Shown: positions 1 through 9,001, counted from the stretch's first letter. The stretch: DNA of 64,000 nt from Microvirga sp. (GCA_031181145.1 JAPSLB010000017.1:1-64000), one strand, 5' to 3'. Notes: generated from the sequence alone by a model not told the origin. A program made the numbers and translations.

Positions 1-2
1 GC

Positions 3-827
3 CCCTATGACAGGGGCGATTTCGGCTTCAACGCATCGCCCTATACCCTCATGAGCTTCAACAAGCTGCCCGCCAACCACTCGTTCTATGGCGGCTACGG
101 CTTCCTCAAGACGCCGAGCGCGATCGATATCGCGGCCCTCCAGGCGCTCTACGGCCCCAACAAGCAGACGGCGACCGGCAACAACGTCTATTCACTTCCG
201 ACTGCCAACGTCAAAGGCACCGGCTGGACGACGATCTGGGACGCCGGCGGCATCGATACCATCTCGGGAGCGAAATCGACGCTGCCGGTCAGCATCAATC
301 TGAATCATGCGTCCCTGAAGGCCGGGGACCCCAACGCCGCCGGGTATTTCTCGCGGCAGTTCAATGTCTATGGCGGCTTCACCATCGCCAAGGGCACCGT
401 CATCGAGAACGCCATCGGCGGGAAAGGCAACGATCTCATCGTCGGCAACGCCAGCGCCAACGTGATCAACGGAGGCCCCGGCAACGATACGCTGAAGGGA
501 CTCGGCGGAAAGGACGTGTTTCTCTTCAAGTCGACACCGAACAGCAAGACCAACTGCGACAAGATCCTCGATTACGACGTGGCGAGCGACACGATCCACC
601 TGGCGAAGGCCTATTTCAGCAAGATCGCGACCAAGAGCGGAACCCTGAAGAGCAGCGAGTTCTGGAAGGGCAAGAAGGCTCACGACAGCAACGATCGCAT
701 CATCTACGATCCCGGTACCGGAGCCCTCTATTACGATCCCGACGGCACCGGATCCGCCGCCGCCATCAAATTCGCGGCGATCGGCAAGAACCTGAAGATG
801 AGTGCGGCCGAGTTCGTCATCGTCTGA
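3..827 (+). CDS. C-terminal part of a serralysin-type (M10) RTX protein, 5' end off window
   Basis: The frame is open from the left edge, so the start lies upstream of the window. The visible 274 residues begin in a region typical of the end of a serralysin protease domain (DIAALQALYGPN, the helix after the zinc site). A peptidase M10 C-terminal region follows, with glycine/aspartate RTX calcium-binding repeats (GGKGNDLIVGNA, GGPGNDTLKGLGGKD) and a C-terminal region rich in acidic and aromatic residues. Proteins of this family are exported by type I secretion without a signal peptide and fold on binding calcium outside the cell. The catalytic HExxH motif would be upstream, so protease activity cannot be confirmed here. 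It could be a non-catalytic RTX protein. Confidence 0.8.
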   Translation, partial: PYDRGDFGFNASPYTLMSFNKLPANHSFYGGYGFLKTPSAIDIAALQALYGPNKQTATGNNVYSLPTANVKGTGWTTIWDAGGIDTISGAKSTLPVSINLNHASLKAGDPNAAGYFSRQFNVYGGFTIAKGTVIENAIGGKGNDLIVGNASANVINGGPGNDTLKGLGGKDVFLFKSTPNSKTNCDKILDYDVASDTIHLAKAYFSKIATKSGTLKSSEFWKGKKAHDSNDRIIYDPGTGALYYDPDGTGSAAAIKFAAIGKNLKMSAAEFVIV

Positions 828-1056
828 TCGGCATCCCGGCACGAGGCCGTCTCCGCATACCGGAGGTGGCCCGGGCATTCGCCGTCCAGACCCGGACTGG
901 CGACGGACCGAAGAGATCAGATCGTTCGACGCAGGCGGCCTCCCGAGCCCGCCCGGGAGGTTCCTCGGTCGGTGCCGCCGCGAAAGGCTGGTCGATCACG
1001 CGCAACGGGGCCGATGGAGGATTGCCCGGCACCGCCGGGCGGCCCGGCCCAGGCTA

Positions 1057-1171
1057 GAGCATCGGACGTGAAAAGTGGAATCCGCTTTTGGGATCCGATC
1101 CGATGCTCCCTTCTTGAATGAGCGCATCGCCCGCTGCGGAAAAGCGGCCCCGCTTTTCCGCACGATGCGCT
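1057..1171. repeat. dispersed two-hairpin palindromic intergenic repeat, copy A
   Basis: Two adjacent inverted repeats. GAGCATCGGA at 1057-1066 pairs with TCCGATGCTC at 1099-1108. AGCGCATCG at 1121-1129 pairs with CGATGCGCT at 1163-1171. The same two-module element recurs at 6891-7023. The right end runs into the stop codon (1170-1172) of the minus-strand lipoprotein gene. Elements of this form are common in intergenic DNA of Hyphomicrobiales; mobility is not demonstrated. The rest of the 828-1169 gap is GC-rich and holds no convincing gene. Confidence 0.75.
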
Positions 1172-2147
1172 ATCGCGCCCGTTCGATGGCGCGCTTGATC
1201 ACCTGCTGCACTTCCCTGTTCGACAGGAAGAGATCGTGGTTGATGATGCCGCCGCCGAATTCGGACGCATCGGCCACGCGCACACCCAAAGCCTCCAGAC
1301 GCCCACGATCGGCGGCGCCCGCACGGACGATGCCGCCTGCGAGACGGCTCGACACGGCGAGCGCGCGATCGTTGGTGGAGCTGATCACGGTGATCTTCTT
1401 CGCATCCGGGCCCAGCCGCTCCAGGCCGCGGGCGAAGAGGTCGATGTCGATGTCGGGAGCCGCCAGCACGATGGCGCCGATGCGCTCCATGACGCTCTCG
1501 CCGCCATCCGCGCGGAGCATCCGCAGAGCCTCCAGGGTCAGCAGGGTGCCCATGCTGTGCGCGACGATGTGGATGCGGCCGCCGCTCGGTGTTTTCGCGA
1601 TGGCCTCGAGAACGTCCTCCAGCGCATCGCGCGACCACATCGCGCTCTCGCGGTCGGCCACATAGCTGAAGGTCGAGGCGGCTGAAGGCCACGTGAAGAG
1701 GCCCGTGGCGCCCGGGAACTTGATGCCTTCCGACAGATCGACGGTGGACGCAGCCGCCGTCTCGAAACTTTCGCGATATCCGTGAATATAGAGCAGAAGG
1801 TCGCGTCCGAAGGCGGCCTGAGCAAAGGCCTGCGCCGCATTGGTACGGTTGAGGGATTCAACCTTCGCGATGGTCCATCCCGATCCGCCGATCAGGGAGT
1901 TCGAAGGCGGGCTCAGGCGCGCTTCCGCATAGATGAGATCGGGCGAGCGCTCGCTGGTGAACCAGGGCTCCTTCGGCGGATCGCCCGCGGGCAGACGGGT
2001 GGTCGCGACAAGCAGTTTCGGATCCTTCGACAGTCCCGGAAGAGGCGCGGAAAGCGGGCTCGTCAGGACATTGTCGCCGCCGATGCACCCGGACAGGGTC
2101 ATGGCGGCAAGGCAGACGACGGCGAGGCGAGAGATGGAGAGCTGCAT
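1170..2147 (-). CDS. alpha/beta hydrolase lipoprotein (DUF900-like)
   Basis: 325 residues. The N-terminus is a lipoprotein signal: a hydrophobic stretch ending in the lipobox LSGC, with lipidation expected on the Cys at about residue 21. The body is an alpha/beta hydrolase of the DUF900 esterase/lipase group. It has LLYIHGYRESFE as the oxyanion/His-Gly strand, AHSMGT as the GxSxG nucleophile elbow, and a C-terminal histidine (INHD) that can complete the triad. It is probably anchored in the outer or inner membrane, facing the periplasm. The substrate is unknown. It stands alone, and its stop codon overlaps the end of a palindromic repeat. Confidence 0.82.
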   Translation of the reverse strand: MQLSISRLAVVCLAAMTLSGCIGGDNVLTSPLSAPLPGLSKDPKLLVATTRLPAGDPPKEPWFTSERSPDLIYAEARLSPPSNSLIGGSGWTIAKVESLNRTNAAQAFAQAAFGRDLLLYIHGYRESFETAAASTVDLSEGIKFPGATGLFTWPSAASTFSYVADRESAMWSRDALEDVLEAIAKTPSGGRIHIVAHSMGTLLTLEALRMLRADGGESVMERIGAIVLAAPDIDIDLFARGLERLGPDAKKITVISSTNDRALAVSSRLAGGIVRAGAADRGRLEALGVRVADASEFGGGIINHDLFLSNREVQQVIKRAIERAR

Positions 2148-2324
2148 GAGGCCGGACGATCAAACCTGAGGGAGTGTCGGTGCTGTGTTGCCCCCGATCA
2201 TGGCATGCGCAAGGCAGAGCCGGGCGTTCCACCCATTCCTTCCCGATCACGGTAAACCATTGGTGAACGGGAGGGACGACGCGGCGCATTGAAGGCCCTC
2301 GGCGAGCCTTGTTACGGTGGCGCC

Positions 2325-3080
2325 ATGACTCTCCTCTTCCGTGTTTTCCTCATCATCGTCGGACTTTTCATCTTTCCCCTCGGAGCCCATGCCGTCTGGT
2401 GGGTCATGCGCGAAGATGTCGCGCCGAACTGGCGCTCCGCCGACTGGTCGAGCGCGAAGCTGCTGCCGCACCCGTCCGAAGCGCCCCAGGCCATCGTCGC
2501 GGTCTATGCGGCGCGGGTGGGCCGCTGGCGCGGCATCTTCGCTCATCATACCTGGATCGTCGTGAAGGAGGCGGGCGCGAGCCAGTATACGCGCTACGAC
2601 AAAGTCGGCTGGGGCAGTCCCGTGCGCACCAATGGATGGGCGCCCGACGGGCGCTGGTTCGGCAATGCGCCGCATCCGGTGACGATCATCGAGGGAGAGG
2701 CCGCACAGCGCCTCATCCCGCAGGTCCGCAAGGCCGTCGCGAGCTATCCCTACAACGCCTATGGGGCCTACAATGCCTGGCCCGGCCCCAACTCCAACAC
2801 CTTCGTGGCCCATGTGCTGCGCGCGGTGCCCGAGCTCGATGCGGCTCTGCCGCCGACGGCACTCGGCAAGGATTGGCGGCCACTGCAGGACATCGTCGGC
2901 CTCACGCCGAGCCGCACCGGAATCCAGATCTCGCTCGCAGGCTATGCGGGCCTGGCGCTGGGCTGGGTCGAGGGCATCGAGATCGACTTCATGGGCCTCG
3001 TCGCCGGAATCGACTTCCGCCGTCCGGCCCTCAAGATTCCTGCCTGGGGACGGATCGGCATGGACCCGATCACCTGGTGA
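2325..3080 (+). CDS. DUF3750 family protein
   Basis: 251 residues from the ATG at 2325. An in-frame TTG at 2289 would add 12 residues ahead of the hydrophobic segment, and I prefer the ATG. One N-terminal membrane segment (about residues 4-24) is followed by a domain matching the DUF3750 family: NWRSADWSSAKLLP near the start, HHTWIVVKEAG, YDKVGWG, and a conserved WPGPNSNTFVAHVLR block. The Trp/His/Asn-rich core and Asn-Ser-Asn-Thr motif suggest a papain-like or otherwise catalytic fold, but no activity is established for the family. It is probably a periplasm-facing membrane-anchored protein of unknown function. Confidence 0.8.
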   Translation: MTLLFRVFLIIVGLFIFPLGAHAVWWVMREDVAPNWRSADWSSAKLLPHPSEAPQAIVAVYAARVGRWRGIFAHHTWIVVKEAGASQYTRYDKVGWGSPVRTNGWAPDGRWFGNAPHPVTIIEGEAAQRLIPQVRKAVASYPYNAYGAYNAWPGPNSNTFVAHVLRAVPELDAALPPTALGKDWRPLQDIVGLTPSRTGIQISLAGYAGLALGWVEGIEIDFMGLVAGIDFRRPALKIPAWGRIGMDPITW

Positions 3081-3216
3081 GAGCGGCCGGAGAACCGGGC
3101 CGCGCGTCGTGCGAAACCGGGCCGGCGCCGAGCGATGCTCCGTCTGTAAGAGGAAGCACAGGATAACCCCCGGAACCAGTTTCCACTTCCGGGGCCGATG
3201 CTCTAAAGCTAATCGC

Positions 3217-4203
3217 ATGACCGGGGGATCTCACAAGAAGACGGATGTGACGGCCGAAGCCGTCGCGCGCGGCGACCGCGCGGCGCTGGCGCGCGCCATC
3301 ACGCTCATGGAATCACGCAGACCCGATCACCGCGAGGCCGCGCGCGCCCTGCTGCAGGAGTTGATGCCTCGCACCGGGAAAGCCGTGCGCATCGGCATCA
3401 CGGGCGTGCCGGGGGTCGGCAAGTCCACCGCCATCGATTCCCTCGGCAGCATGCTGACGGAGCGAGGCCACCGGGTTGCCGTACTGGCCGTGGATCCCAG
3501 CTCGACCCGGACAGGCGGCGCGATCCTCGGCGACAAGACCCGCATGGCGCGACTCGCCACGGACCCCAACGCGTTCATTCGCCCCTCCCCCACCTCCGGG
3601 ACGCTCGGTGGCGTCGCCGCGAAGACCCGGGAGGCGATGCTCTTGTGCGAGGCCGCGGGCTTTGACGTGGTCCTGGTGGAGACGGTGGGGGTGGGACAGT
3701 CGGAAACGGCCGTGGCCGACCTGACGGATTTCTTCCTCGTCCTCATGCTTCCCGGCGCCGGCGACGAGTTGCAGGGCATCAAGAAGGGCATTCTGGAGCT
3801 TGCCGACCTGATCGCCGTCAACAAGGCGGACGATGCGGGCCCGAAGGCCAAGACAGCCGCCGCCGAGTACAAGGCCGCCCTTCACATCCTGGCCCCCGCC
3901 TCCTCGGCGTGGACGCCGCCGGTGCTGACGATCTCAGGGCTGACCGGCCAAGGCCTCGACGAGCTCTGGTCGAAGGTTCTGGACCACCGCAAGCGCCTGG
4001 AGGCGACCGGCGAACTCGCGGCGAAAAGGCGCACGCAGGACACGAAATGGATGTGGACCCTGGTCCATGAGCGTCTGCACGAGCGGCTCACCCAGGACCC
4101 GGCGCTGAAAAAGCGCGTGCCGGACATCGAAAGAGCCATCGCCGAAGGCACCTTGTCCCCCGATGCCGGCGCAAGCGAGATCGTGACGCTGCTGGGACTT
4201 TAG
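3217..4203 (+). CDS. meaB: methylmalonyl-CoA mutase-associated GTPase MeaB
   Basis: 328 residues from the ATG at 3217. The frame is open further upstream to 2761, but that part only shadows the preceding gene. It is a G3E-family P-loop GTPase that chaperones adenosylcobalamin loading and protection of methylmalonyl-CoA mutase. Visible motifs are the Walker A GVPGVGKST (about 63-71), DPSSTRTGGAILGDKTRM, the VETVGVGQSE switch/Walker B region, and NKAD as the guanine-specificity motif (NKxD). The C-terminal helical part ends in LSPDAGASEIVTLLGL. Length is normal for the family. The mutase genes are not in this window. A degraded copy of the intergenic repeat lies just upstream. Confidence 0.92.
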   Translation: MTGGSHKKTDVTAEAVARGDRAALARAITLMESRRPDHREAARALLQELMPRTGKAVRIGITGVPGVGKSTAIDSLGSMLTERGHRVAVLAVDPSSTRTGGAILGDKTRMARLATDPNAFIRPSPTSGTLGGVAAKTREAMLLCEAAGFDVVLVETVGVGQSETAVADLTDFFLVLMLPGAGDELQGIKKGILELADLIAVNKADDAGPKAKTAAAEYKAALHILAPASSAWTPPVLTISGLTGQGLDELWSKVLDHRKRLEATGELAAKRRTQDTKWMWTLVHERLHERLTQDPALKKRVPDIERAIAEGTLSPDAGASEIVTLLGL

Positions 4204-4326
4204 GGGCGGATGCCCCGTTCAACCGGTGCTCCGTGAGGAGCCGGAGGATCGCGTCCTCATCTCTTCGTCGTCCCCGACCTTGCGCCGGGGCACGATAGGT
4301 CGAGGCGCTGCGCCTGTCCGTTCCGG

Positions 4327-4350
4327 ATGGCCGGGACGAGCCCCGGCCAT
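4327..4350. repeat. palindromic hairpin between convergent genes
   Basis: ATGGCCGGG (4327-4335) pairs perfectly with CCCGGCCAT (4342-4350). It sits between the 3' ends of meaB and the asparaginase gene, so it may act as a transcript end for both strands, although no T-run follows. The wording resembles short dispersed GC-rich repeats of Hyphomicrobiales. Confidence 0.5.
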
Positions 4351-4363
4351 GACGAGAAGGGAC

Positions 4364-5371
4364 TTATCCCAGCAAGGCGGGAGAAAGGCGGATGCCTCCG
4401 ACCTCGATGCCGTTCCAGTTCTTGACGACCGGCTGCGCCATTTTCCCGACAGCGGCACGCTCCTCGTCGCCGAGGGGAAGGAAGCGCAGGATCAGTCCGG
4501 CCATGATGGCCTCCGCCGCCCGTGCATTCCCGTCATCGGCCTTGAGCGCGATCCCGTAGCCGGGTCCCGGGAGCGCGGCGCAGTAGACTCCTTCCGCCCC
4601 CACCTTGACGAAGGCGCGCTCCTTGAGGAGCTCCATGAGCTTGGTGTCGAAGCGGCCCGTGCCGGCCACCATGAAGGGGTGAGCGGCCACGGCCTTGCGA
4701 ATCCGCTCGGCGGCGGCCTTCCCCTCGTTCGAGAGGCCCGCCCCGGTACCGAATTTCGCGAAGCCGAAAGCCAGCGACGGCAGCGGGATGGCGTAGGTCG
4801 GGATGGAGCAGCCATCGATTCCGCTGTTCTCCATCGTGTGGCAGGCGCCCGTCGCATCCTCCAGGGCGTCGCTCACCATGCGCTGCACCGGGTGGTTCGG
4901 GCTCACATAGCCCTTCGGGTCTTCCCCGACCCCGCAAGCCAGGCAGATGAAACCCGCGTGCTTGCCCGAGCAGTTGTTGTGCAGGGCGCTCGGAGCTCCT
5001 CCCTCCGCCGCCAGAGCGCGGTTGGCAGCCTCGCCCATGGGCCAGTGGGCGCCACATTCGAGGCAGCTCACGTCCTGGCCGGCCTTGGCCAGCATCGATT
5101 GGGCCACCCGCACATGCTCCGGCTCGCCCGAATGGGAGGCGCAGGCGAGCGCGATTTCTTCGTCGGTCAGGCCGTATTTGTCCGCAACCCCGCTCTCGAG
5201 CAGAGGCAAGGCCTGCAAAGCCTTCACCGCGGAGCGCGGGAAGACGCGCCGGTCCACGTCGCCGATCGACAGGACGGTCGAACCGTCCGCGTCGACGACG
5301 GAGACGCTGGCCCGGTGCCGCGACTCGACGAGCGGTCCCCGCGTGACCTCGACTAAGAAAGGGTTATCCAT
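4364..5371 (-). CDS. L-asparaginase II (ETLI/ReAV type)
   Basis: 335 residues. This belongs to the Rhizobium etli-type asparaginases (Asparaginase_II, PF06089), which hydrolyse L-asparagine to aspartate and ammonia and are unrelated to the E. coli enzymes. Catalytic and metal-site residues of the family are present: S47 and K50 (RSAVK), S79/H80/S81 (ASHSGE), C134 and K137 (NNCSGKH), and D186/C188 (IDGCSIP). No signal peptide is seen, so it is probably cytoplasmic. It is monocistronic and convergent with meaB. The family assignment is firm. Confidence 0.92.
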   Translation of the reverse strand: MDNPFLVEVTRGPLVESRHRASVSVVDADGSTVLSIGDVDRRVFPRSAVKALQALPLLESGVADKYGLTDEEIALACASHSGEPEHVRVAQSMLAKAGQDVSCLECGAHWPMGEAANRALAAEGGAPSALHNNCSGKHAGFICLACGVGEDPKGYVSPNHPVQRMVSDALEDATGACHTMENSGIDGCSIPTYAIPLPSLAFGFAKFGTGAGLSNEGKAAAERIRKAVAAHPFMVAGTGRFDTKLMELLKERAFVKVGAEGVYCAALPGPGYGIALKADDGNARAAEAIMAGLILRFLPLGDEERAAVGKMAQPVVKNWNGIEVGGIRLSPALLG

Positions 5372-5529
5372 AAATGCCCCGTTATCAAAACGGCGGTCTT
5401 TTGGGCGCGCTTTGCCCAGATGTCAAAGGGAGTTTTGTTGCATAAAGGGCTCCGGCGCCTTTCATCCCGGCTTGCGGCCAAGTCTGGAGCGCCCTAAACC
5501 CTCGCTCTCATGACAAAGGAGAGATCCTG

Positions 5530-6834
5530 ATGCGCATTGCGATGATCGGGTCGGGTTATGTCGGTCTGGTGTCCGGGGCCTGCTTCGCGGATTTCGGCCA
5601 CGAGGTGTGCTGCGTCGACAAGGACCCGAGCAAGATCGAGGCCCTCAACCGCGGCGAGATCCCCATCTTCGAGCCGGGCCTGGCCGAGCTCGTCGCCAAG
5701 AACGCGCGCGAAGGACGCCTGACCTTCACCACCACCCTGCCCGAAGCGGTCCGGACCGCCGAAGCCGTGTTCATCGCGGTCGGAACCCCCTCCCGCCGTG
5801 GGGACGGCCACGCGGACCTTTCCTATGTGTACCAGGCCGCCCGCGACATCGCGGGGGCCATGGACGGCTATACGGTGGTGGTCACGAAATCGACCGTGCC
5901 CGTGGGCACCGGCGACGAGGTGGAGCGCATCATCCGCGAAACCCGTCCGGATGCGGAGTTCGCGGTCGTGTCCAACCCGGAATTCCTGCGCGAAGGCGCG
6001 GCGATCGCCGACTTCAAGCGCCCCGACCGCATCGTCATCGGCACGGACGAACCGCGGGCACAGAGCATCATGAACGAGATTTACCGCCCGCTCTATCTCA
6101 ACCAGTCGCCGATCCTGGCCATGTCCCGGCGGACCGCCGAGCTGACCAAGTACGCGGCCAATGCGTTCCTGGCGACCAAGATCACGTTCATCAACGAGAT
6201 CGCGGATCTCTGCGAGCATGTGGGGGCGAACGTGCAGGACGTCGCCCGGGGCATCGGGCTCGACAATCGCATCGGCTCCAAGTTCCTCCATGCGGGACCG
6301 GGCTATGGCGGCTCGTGCTTCCCGAAGGATACCCTGGCCCTGATCAAGACCGCGCAGGATTTCGAGGCGCCCATGCGCCTGGTGGAGACGGTCGCCGCCG
6401 TCAACAGCCAGCGCAAGCGCGCAATGGGCCGGAAAGTCATCGCGGCCTGCGGCGGCTCGGTGCGCGGCAAGACGATCGCGATACTGGGCCTGACCTTCAA
6501 ACCCAATACGGACGACATGCGCGAGGCCCCCTCGATCGACATCATCACGGCCCTGCAGGATGCGGGCGCCCAGGTGCGGGCCTATGATCCGGAAGGCATG
6601 CAGGCGGCCAGCGCCATGCTGACGGGTGTCGAATATGCCCGCGATGCCTACGATTGCGCGCGCGGCGCGCACGCCATCGTGATCGTCACCGAGTGGGATA
6701 TGTTCCGGGCGCTCGATCTCAAACGCCTGAAGGCGGCCCTTGCCGAACCCGTGGTGGTGGACCTGCGCAACGTCTACCGCCCCGAGGAAATGCACCGTAA
6801 CGGCTTCACCTATGTGAGCATCGGACGGCCCTGA
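5530..6834 (+). CDS. ugd: UDP-glucose 6-dehydrogenase
   Basis: 434 residues. It oxidises UDP-glucose to UDP-glucuronate in two NAD+-dependent steps, giving uronic acid for polysaccharides and lipids. The N-terminal Rossmann motif is GSGYVGL (8-13). The central helix has TKYAANAFLATKI, and the catalytic cysteine C263 lies in PGYGGSCFPKD. The NAD/UDP C-terminal domain contains GLTFKPNTDDMREAPS. A purine-rich site (AAAGGAGA, 5516-5523) precedes the ATG. It is separated by more than 40 kb from the WbpA-type dehydrogenase at 51749, which lacks GYGGSC and should use UDP-GlcNAc. Confidence 0.93.
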   Translation: MRIAMIGSGYVGLVSGACFADFGHEVCCVDKDPSKIEALNRGEIPIFEPGLAELVAKNAREGRLTFTTTLPEAVRTAEAVFIAVGTPSRRGDGHADLSYVYQAARDIAGAMDGYTVVVTKSTVPVGTGDEVERIIRETRPDAEFAVVSNPEFLREGAAIADFKRPDRIVIGTDEPRAQSIMNEIYRPLYLNQSPILAMSRRTAELTKYAANAFLATKITFINEIADLCEHVGANVQDVARGIGLDNRIGSKFLHAGPGYGGSCFPKDTLALIKTAQDFEAPMRLVETVAAVNSQRKRAMGRKVIAACGGSVRGKTIAILGLTFKPNTDDMREAPSIDIITALQDAGAQVRAYDPEGMQAASAMLTGVEYARDAYDCARGAHAIVIVTEWDMFRALDLKRLKAALAEPVVVDLRNVYRPEEMHRNGFTYVSIGRP

Positions 6835-6890
6835 CATTTCGAGCGGGCGGGATATTCACGCGGACACGGTCCCGTGCCATACCTTCCCTA

Positions 6891-7023
6891 GAGCATCGGA
6901 CCTGAGAGGGGAGCCCACTTTTAGGGTCGATCCGATGCTCCACTCCTTGAATCGCGCATCGTTCGAGGCGGACCCGAAGGGCCATGTCGGCGCAAGCCGG
7001 GTCCACTTTTCCGCACGATGCGC
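6891..7023. repeat. dispersed two-hairpin palindromic intergenic repeat, copy B
   Basis: Same architecture as the element at 1057-1171. GAGCATCGGA (6891-6900) pairs with TCCGATGCTC (6931-6940), and GCGCATCG (6954-6961) with CGATGCGC (7016-7023). Outer arms are identical to copy A while the interior differs, which suggests selection on the hairpins rather than recent copying of the whole element. Confidence 0.75.
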
Positions 7024-7063
7024 TAGACACGTGACTTGAAGCCGACGCCTTTTGGAGCGCCCC

Positions 7064-7300
7064 ATGCAGACCTTCTTCGTCGAGATCAAATGCAAGCTCG
7101 GCAAGACCTACGCGGTCGCCAACGCCCTCGCCGACCGGGAGATCGCGTCCGAGATCTACTCGACCGCCGGCAATTACGACATTCTCGCCAAGTTCCACGT
7201 GGACGACGACGTCGATATCGGCCACTTCATCGCCGAGAACGTGCAGGTGATCCCCGAGATCGCCGACACGCACACGATCATCACCTTCAAGGCGTTCTGA
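7064..7300 (+). CDS. stand-alone Lrp/AsnC ligand-binding (RAM) domain protein
   Basis: 78 residues from the ATG at 7064; a TTG 12 bases upstream is a weaker choice. The whole protein is one RAM/AsnC C-terminal domain, with no helix-turn-helix: FFVEIKC, a helix (AVANALADRE), YSTAGNYDILAKFHV, and TIITFKAF at the end. Such small proteins form dimers or decamers that bind amino acids or other small ligands and may modulate full-length Lrp proteins. The stop codon TGA is directly abutted by the convergent gene's stop, giving the palindrome TGATCA. Confidence 0.82.
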   Translation: MQTFFVEIKCKLGKTYAVANALADREIASEIYSTAGNYDILAKFHVDDDVDIGHFIAENVQVIPEIADTHTIITFKAF

Positions 7301-8446
7301 TCAGCGGGTAACGGCGCTCGTTTCCGTTACCTCGACCGCCGGGCGCGTGATCTCGGCGATATATGGGCCGATGCCCTCGTAGCGATCCAGGCGGCGCACG
7401 ATCTTCGAATCGATCTTGTTGTAGAGTTCGGCGACCGTGACGGGGCGGCGCTTGCGGCCCTTGCCTTCCATGAACAGGCCCGCATTCGCCCTCGCCGCCT
7501 TCGGGAAGAGCTTGGACGCCTTCATGTTCGGATCCTGGTCCAGCACCTCCAGGAAGCGCACGGCGCTCCGCGCCCCGAGGAAATGCGCCAGATAGAGCTC
7601 GGCCTCGGCGAGTTCGCGTTCGCCCTGGGCGATCAGGGCGCGCTCCACATCCTTGATGAGCTCGCCCGCCATGAGGGCCGAGAAATAGGGATCGGTGCGC
7701 AGGCCCATGATCCACTCACGGTCCTTGTCGCTCACCACGGGATCGCCATTGACGATGCGGACGGCCTCGGCCGCGGCGGTGAAGCCGTAATCGGCCGCGT
7801 GCATGGAGACGATCTCGAGCCAGGTGCTGTCGATGAACTGGAACAGCCCTTCGGCGGAGGAGGTCGGAGCCTTGGCGTCGGGCGAGAGGCTCGATTCCAC
7901 GTCGGCGAGGGTCATCATGTAGACCGGATCCACACCTGTGACCTGCGCAGCCTTGAGGATGGAATGGACCAGCCAGCGGGGGATATTGCGCCCGTTGAAG
8001 GGGATGATCTCGTCCGGATTGCCGGCGGCATCCGGGGAAAGCTCCTCTTGCTTGGGCTTCGTCTGGCGCTTCTTGGACAGCGAGAACGCGCCGTCGAGGA
8101 TCGCCTTGAACAGCCCCGGCTGCTTGCCGAGTTCGGGCGTATAGGCCACTGAGGCCACCACGGGATTGGCCGCAACCAGCGGCTTCACGGGGGAGGAGTG
8201 GTTGTAATCCGCCATGGCGGTCGGCAGGGTGGCGACGGCGGCAGGTCCCGCCGTCACCCCCTGGAACCCGACCATCAGGCCCAGAGCAAGGGCCACACGA
8301 AGCGTTCGGCGGCAACCGCCTTGGCGCGGCTCCGCAACAGGTTGCGGCACGGCGCATAGCAGCGTTCTTGCATTACCCGGCATCACACTTGTTCCCGCAG
8401 GGTCCGGCTTGGATGCCGAACCACCCCTTGTGTCATTCTGGGACAA
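7301..8446 (-). CDS. lytic transglycosylase SLT-domain protein
   Basis: 381 residues. The N-terminus has a basic stretch and a hydrophobic segment (about 49-78), consistent with export or membrane anchoring. A disordered linker follows. The SLT lysozyme-like domain starts near residue 150: the catalytic glutamate is E184 in LADVESSLSPDA, followed by the GLFQFIDSTWLE block (about 200-211), the counterpart of the family's GLMQxxP motif. Such enzymes cleave peptidoglycan between MurNAc and GlcNAc to form 1,6-anhydro ends. The C-terminal part (YLAHFLGARSAVRFL) is typical of alphaproteobacterial relatives. It is monocistronic and ends directly against the RAM-domain gene. Confidence 0.85.
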   Translation of the reverse strand: MSQNDTRGGSASKPDPAGTSVMPGNARTLLCAVPQPVAEPRQGGCRRTLRVALALGLMVGFQGVTAGPAAVATLPTAMADYNHSSPVKPLVAANPVVASVAYTPELGKQPGLFKAILDGAFSLSKKRQTKPKQEELSPDAAGNPDEIIPFNGRNIPRWLVHSILKAAQVTGVDPVYMMTLADVESSLSPDAKAPTSSAEGLFQFIDSTWLEIVSMHAADYGFTAAAEAVRIVNGDPVVSDKDREWIMGLRTDPYFSALMAGELIKDVERALIAQGERELAEAELYLAHFLGARSAVRFLEVLDQDPNMKASKLFPKAARANAGLFMEGKGRKRRPVTVAELYNKIDSKIVRRLDRYEGIGPYIAEITRPAVEVTETSAVTR

Positions 8447-8554
8447 GAGTTGACGGGTAGATGTGTCGAGAATCGGTCAGCTTGGCCATAAGAAGCCAAT
8501 CTTATGGGTAACAGGGGCGTCTTTTCCCCGGGAAAGGATCCCTGGACGGGGTCT

Positions 8555-9001
8555 TCAGGAGGAGGACTGGGCGACGAGCTGCGCGTTCGTACGCTCGAGG
8601 CGTTGGGCCAATTCGCGCATGACCGCCAGGGACATCTGGGGGAACTGGGCCAGCAATTCGAGGAAAACGCGCTTGTCGATCCGGAGCGCGGTGGTCGGTT
8701 CCGCGGCCATGATCGTCGCGGAGCGGGGTGTATCGGAGAGGATGCCCATCTCGCCGACGAGGGCATTGCCGGAGAGTTCCGCGACCTGGATCTCTCCTCT
8801 GGGCGTGTTGAGGAGCACGCTGGCTCGTCCGTCGAGGAGCACATAGGCGGCGTCGGAGGGATCGCCCTGGGAGAAGAAGCGCTGACCGGCGGCAAACTGC
8901 ACCCGCTCGCTGGTGAATGCCAGAAGCTTCAGACGGGCCGGATCGACATCCCGGAACATCGGAACCTGCCTCAGGGACTGAACCTCCGTCTCAAGGGTCA
9001 T
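8555..9001 (-). CDS. single-domain cyclic nucleotide-binding protein (Crp-like, no HTH)
   Basis: 148 residues, almost all one cNMP-binding beta-roll. The phosphate-binding cassette looks intact: GEMGILSDTPRSATI, with the Glu and the Arg-Ser that contact the cyclic phosphate. After the C helix (MSLAVMRELAQRLERTN) there is no DNA-binding domain, so it is not a Crp-type transcription factor. Its ATG overlaps the stop of the upstream ABC-like gene by four bases (8998-9001), which implies translational coupling and probably a joint complex. Inference: it senses cAMP or a similar ligand and regulates the ABC-like membrane protein. Confidence 0.85.
   Translation of the reverse strand: MTLETEVQSLRQVPMFRDVDPARLKLLAFTSERVQFAAGQRFFSQGDPSDAAYVLLDGRASVLLNTPRGEIQVAELSGNALVGEMGILSDTPRSATIMAAEPTTALRIDKRVFLELLAQFPQMSLAVMRELAQRLERTNAQLVAQSSS

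Noticed and set aside
3150..3206. Possible third copy of the two-hairpin repeat before meaB
   Set aside because: Only the right arm (GGCCGATGCTCT) is clear; the left arm is absent, so it was not listed as a full element.
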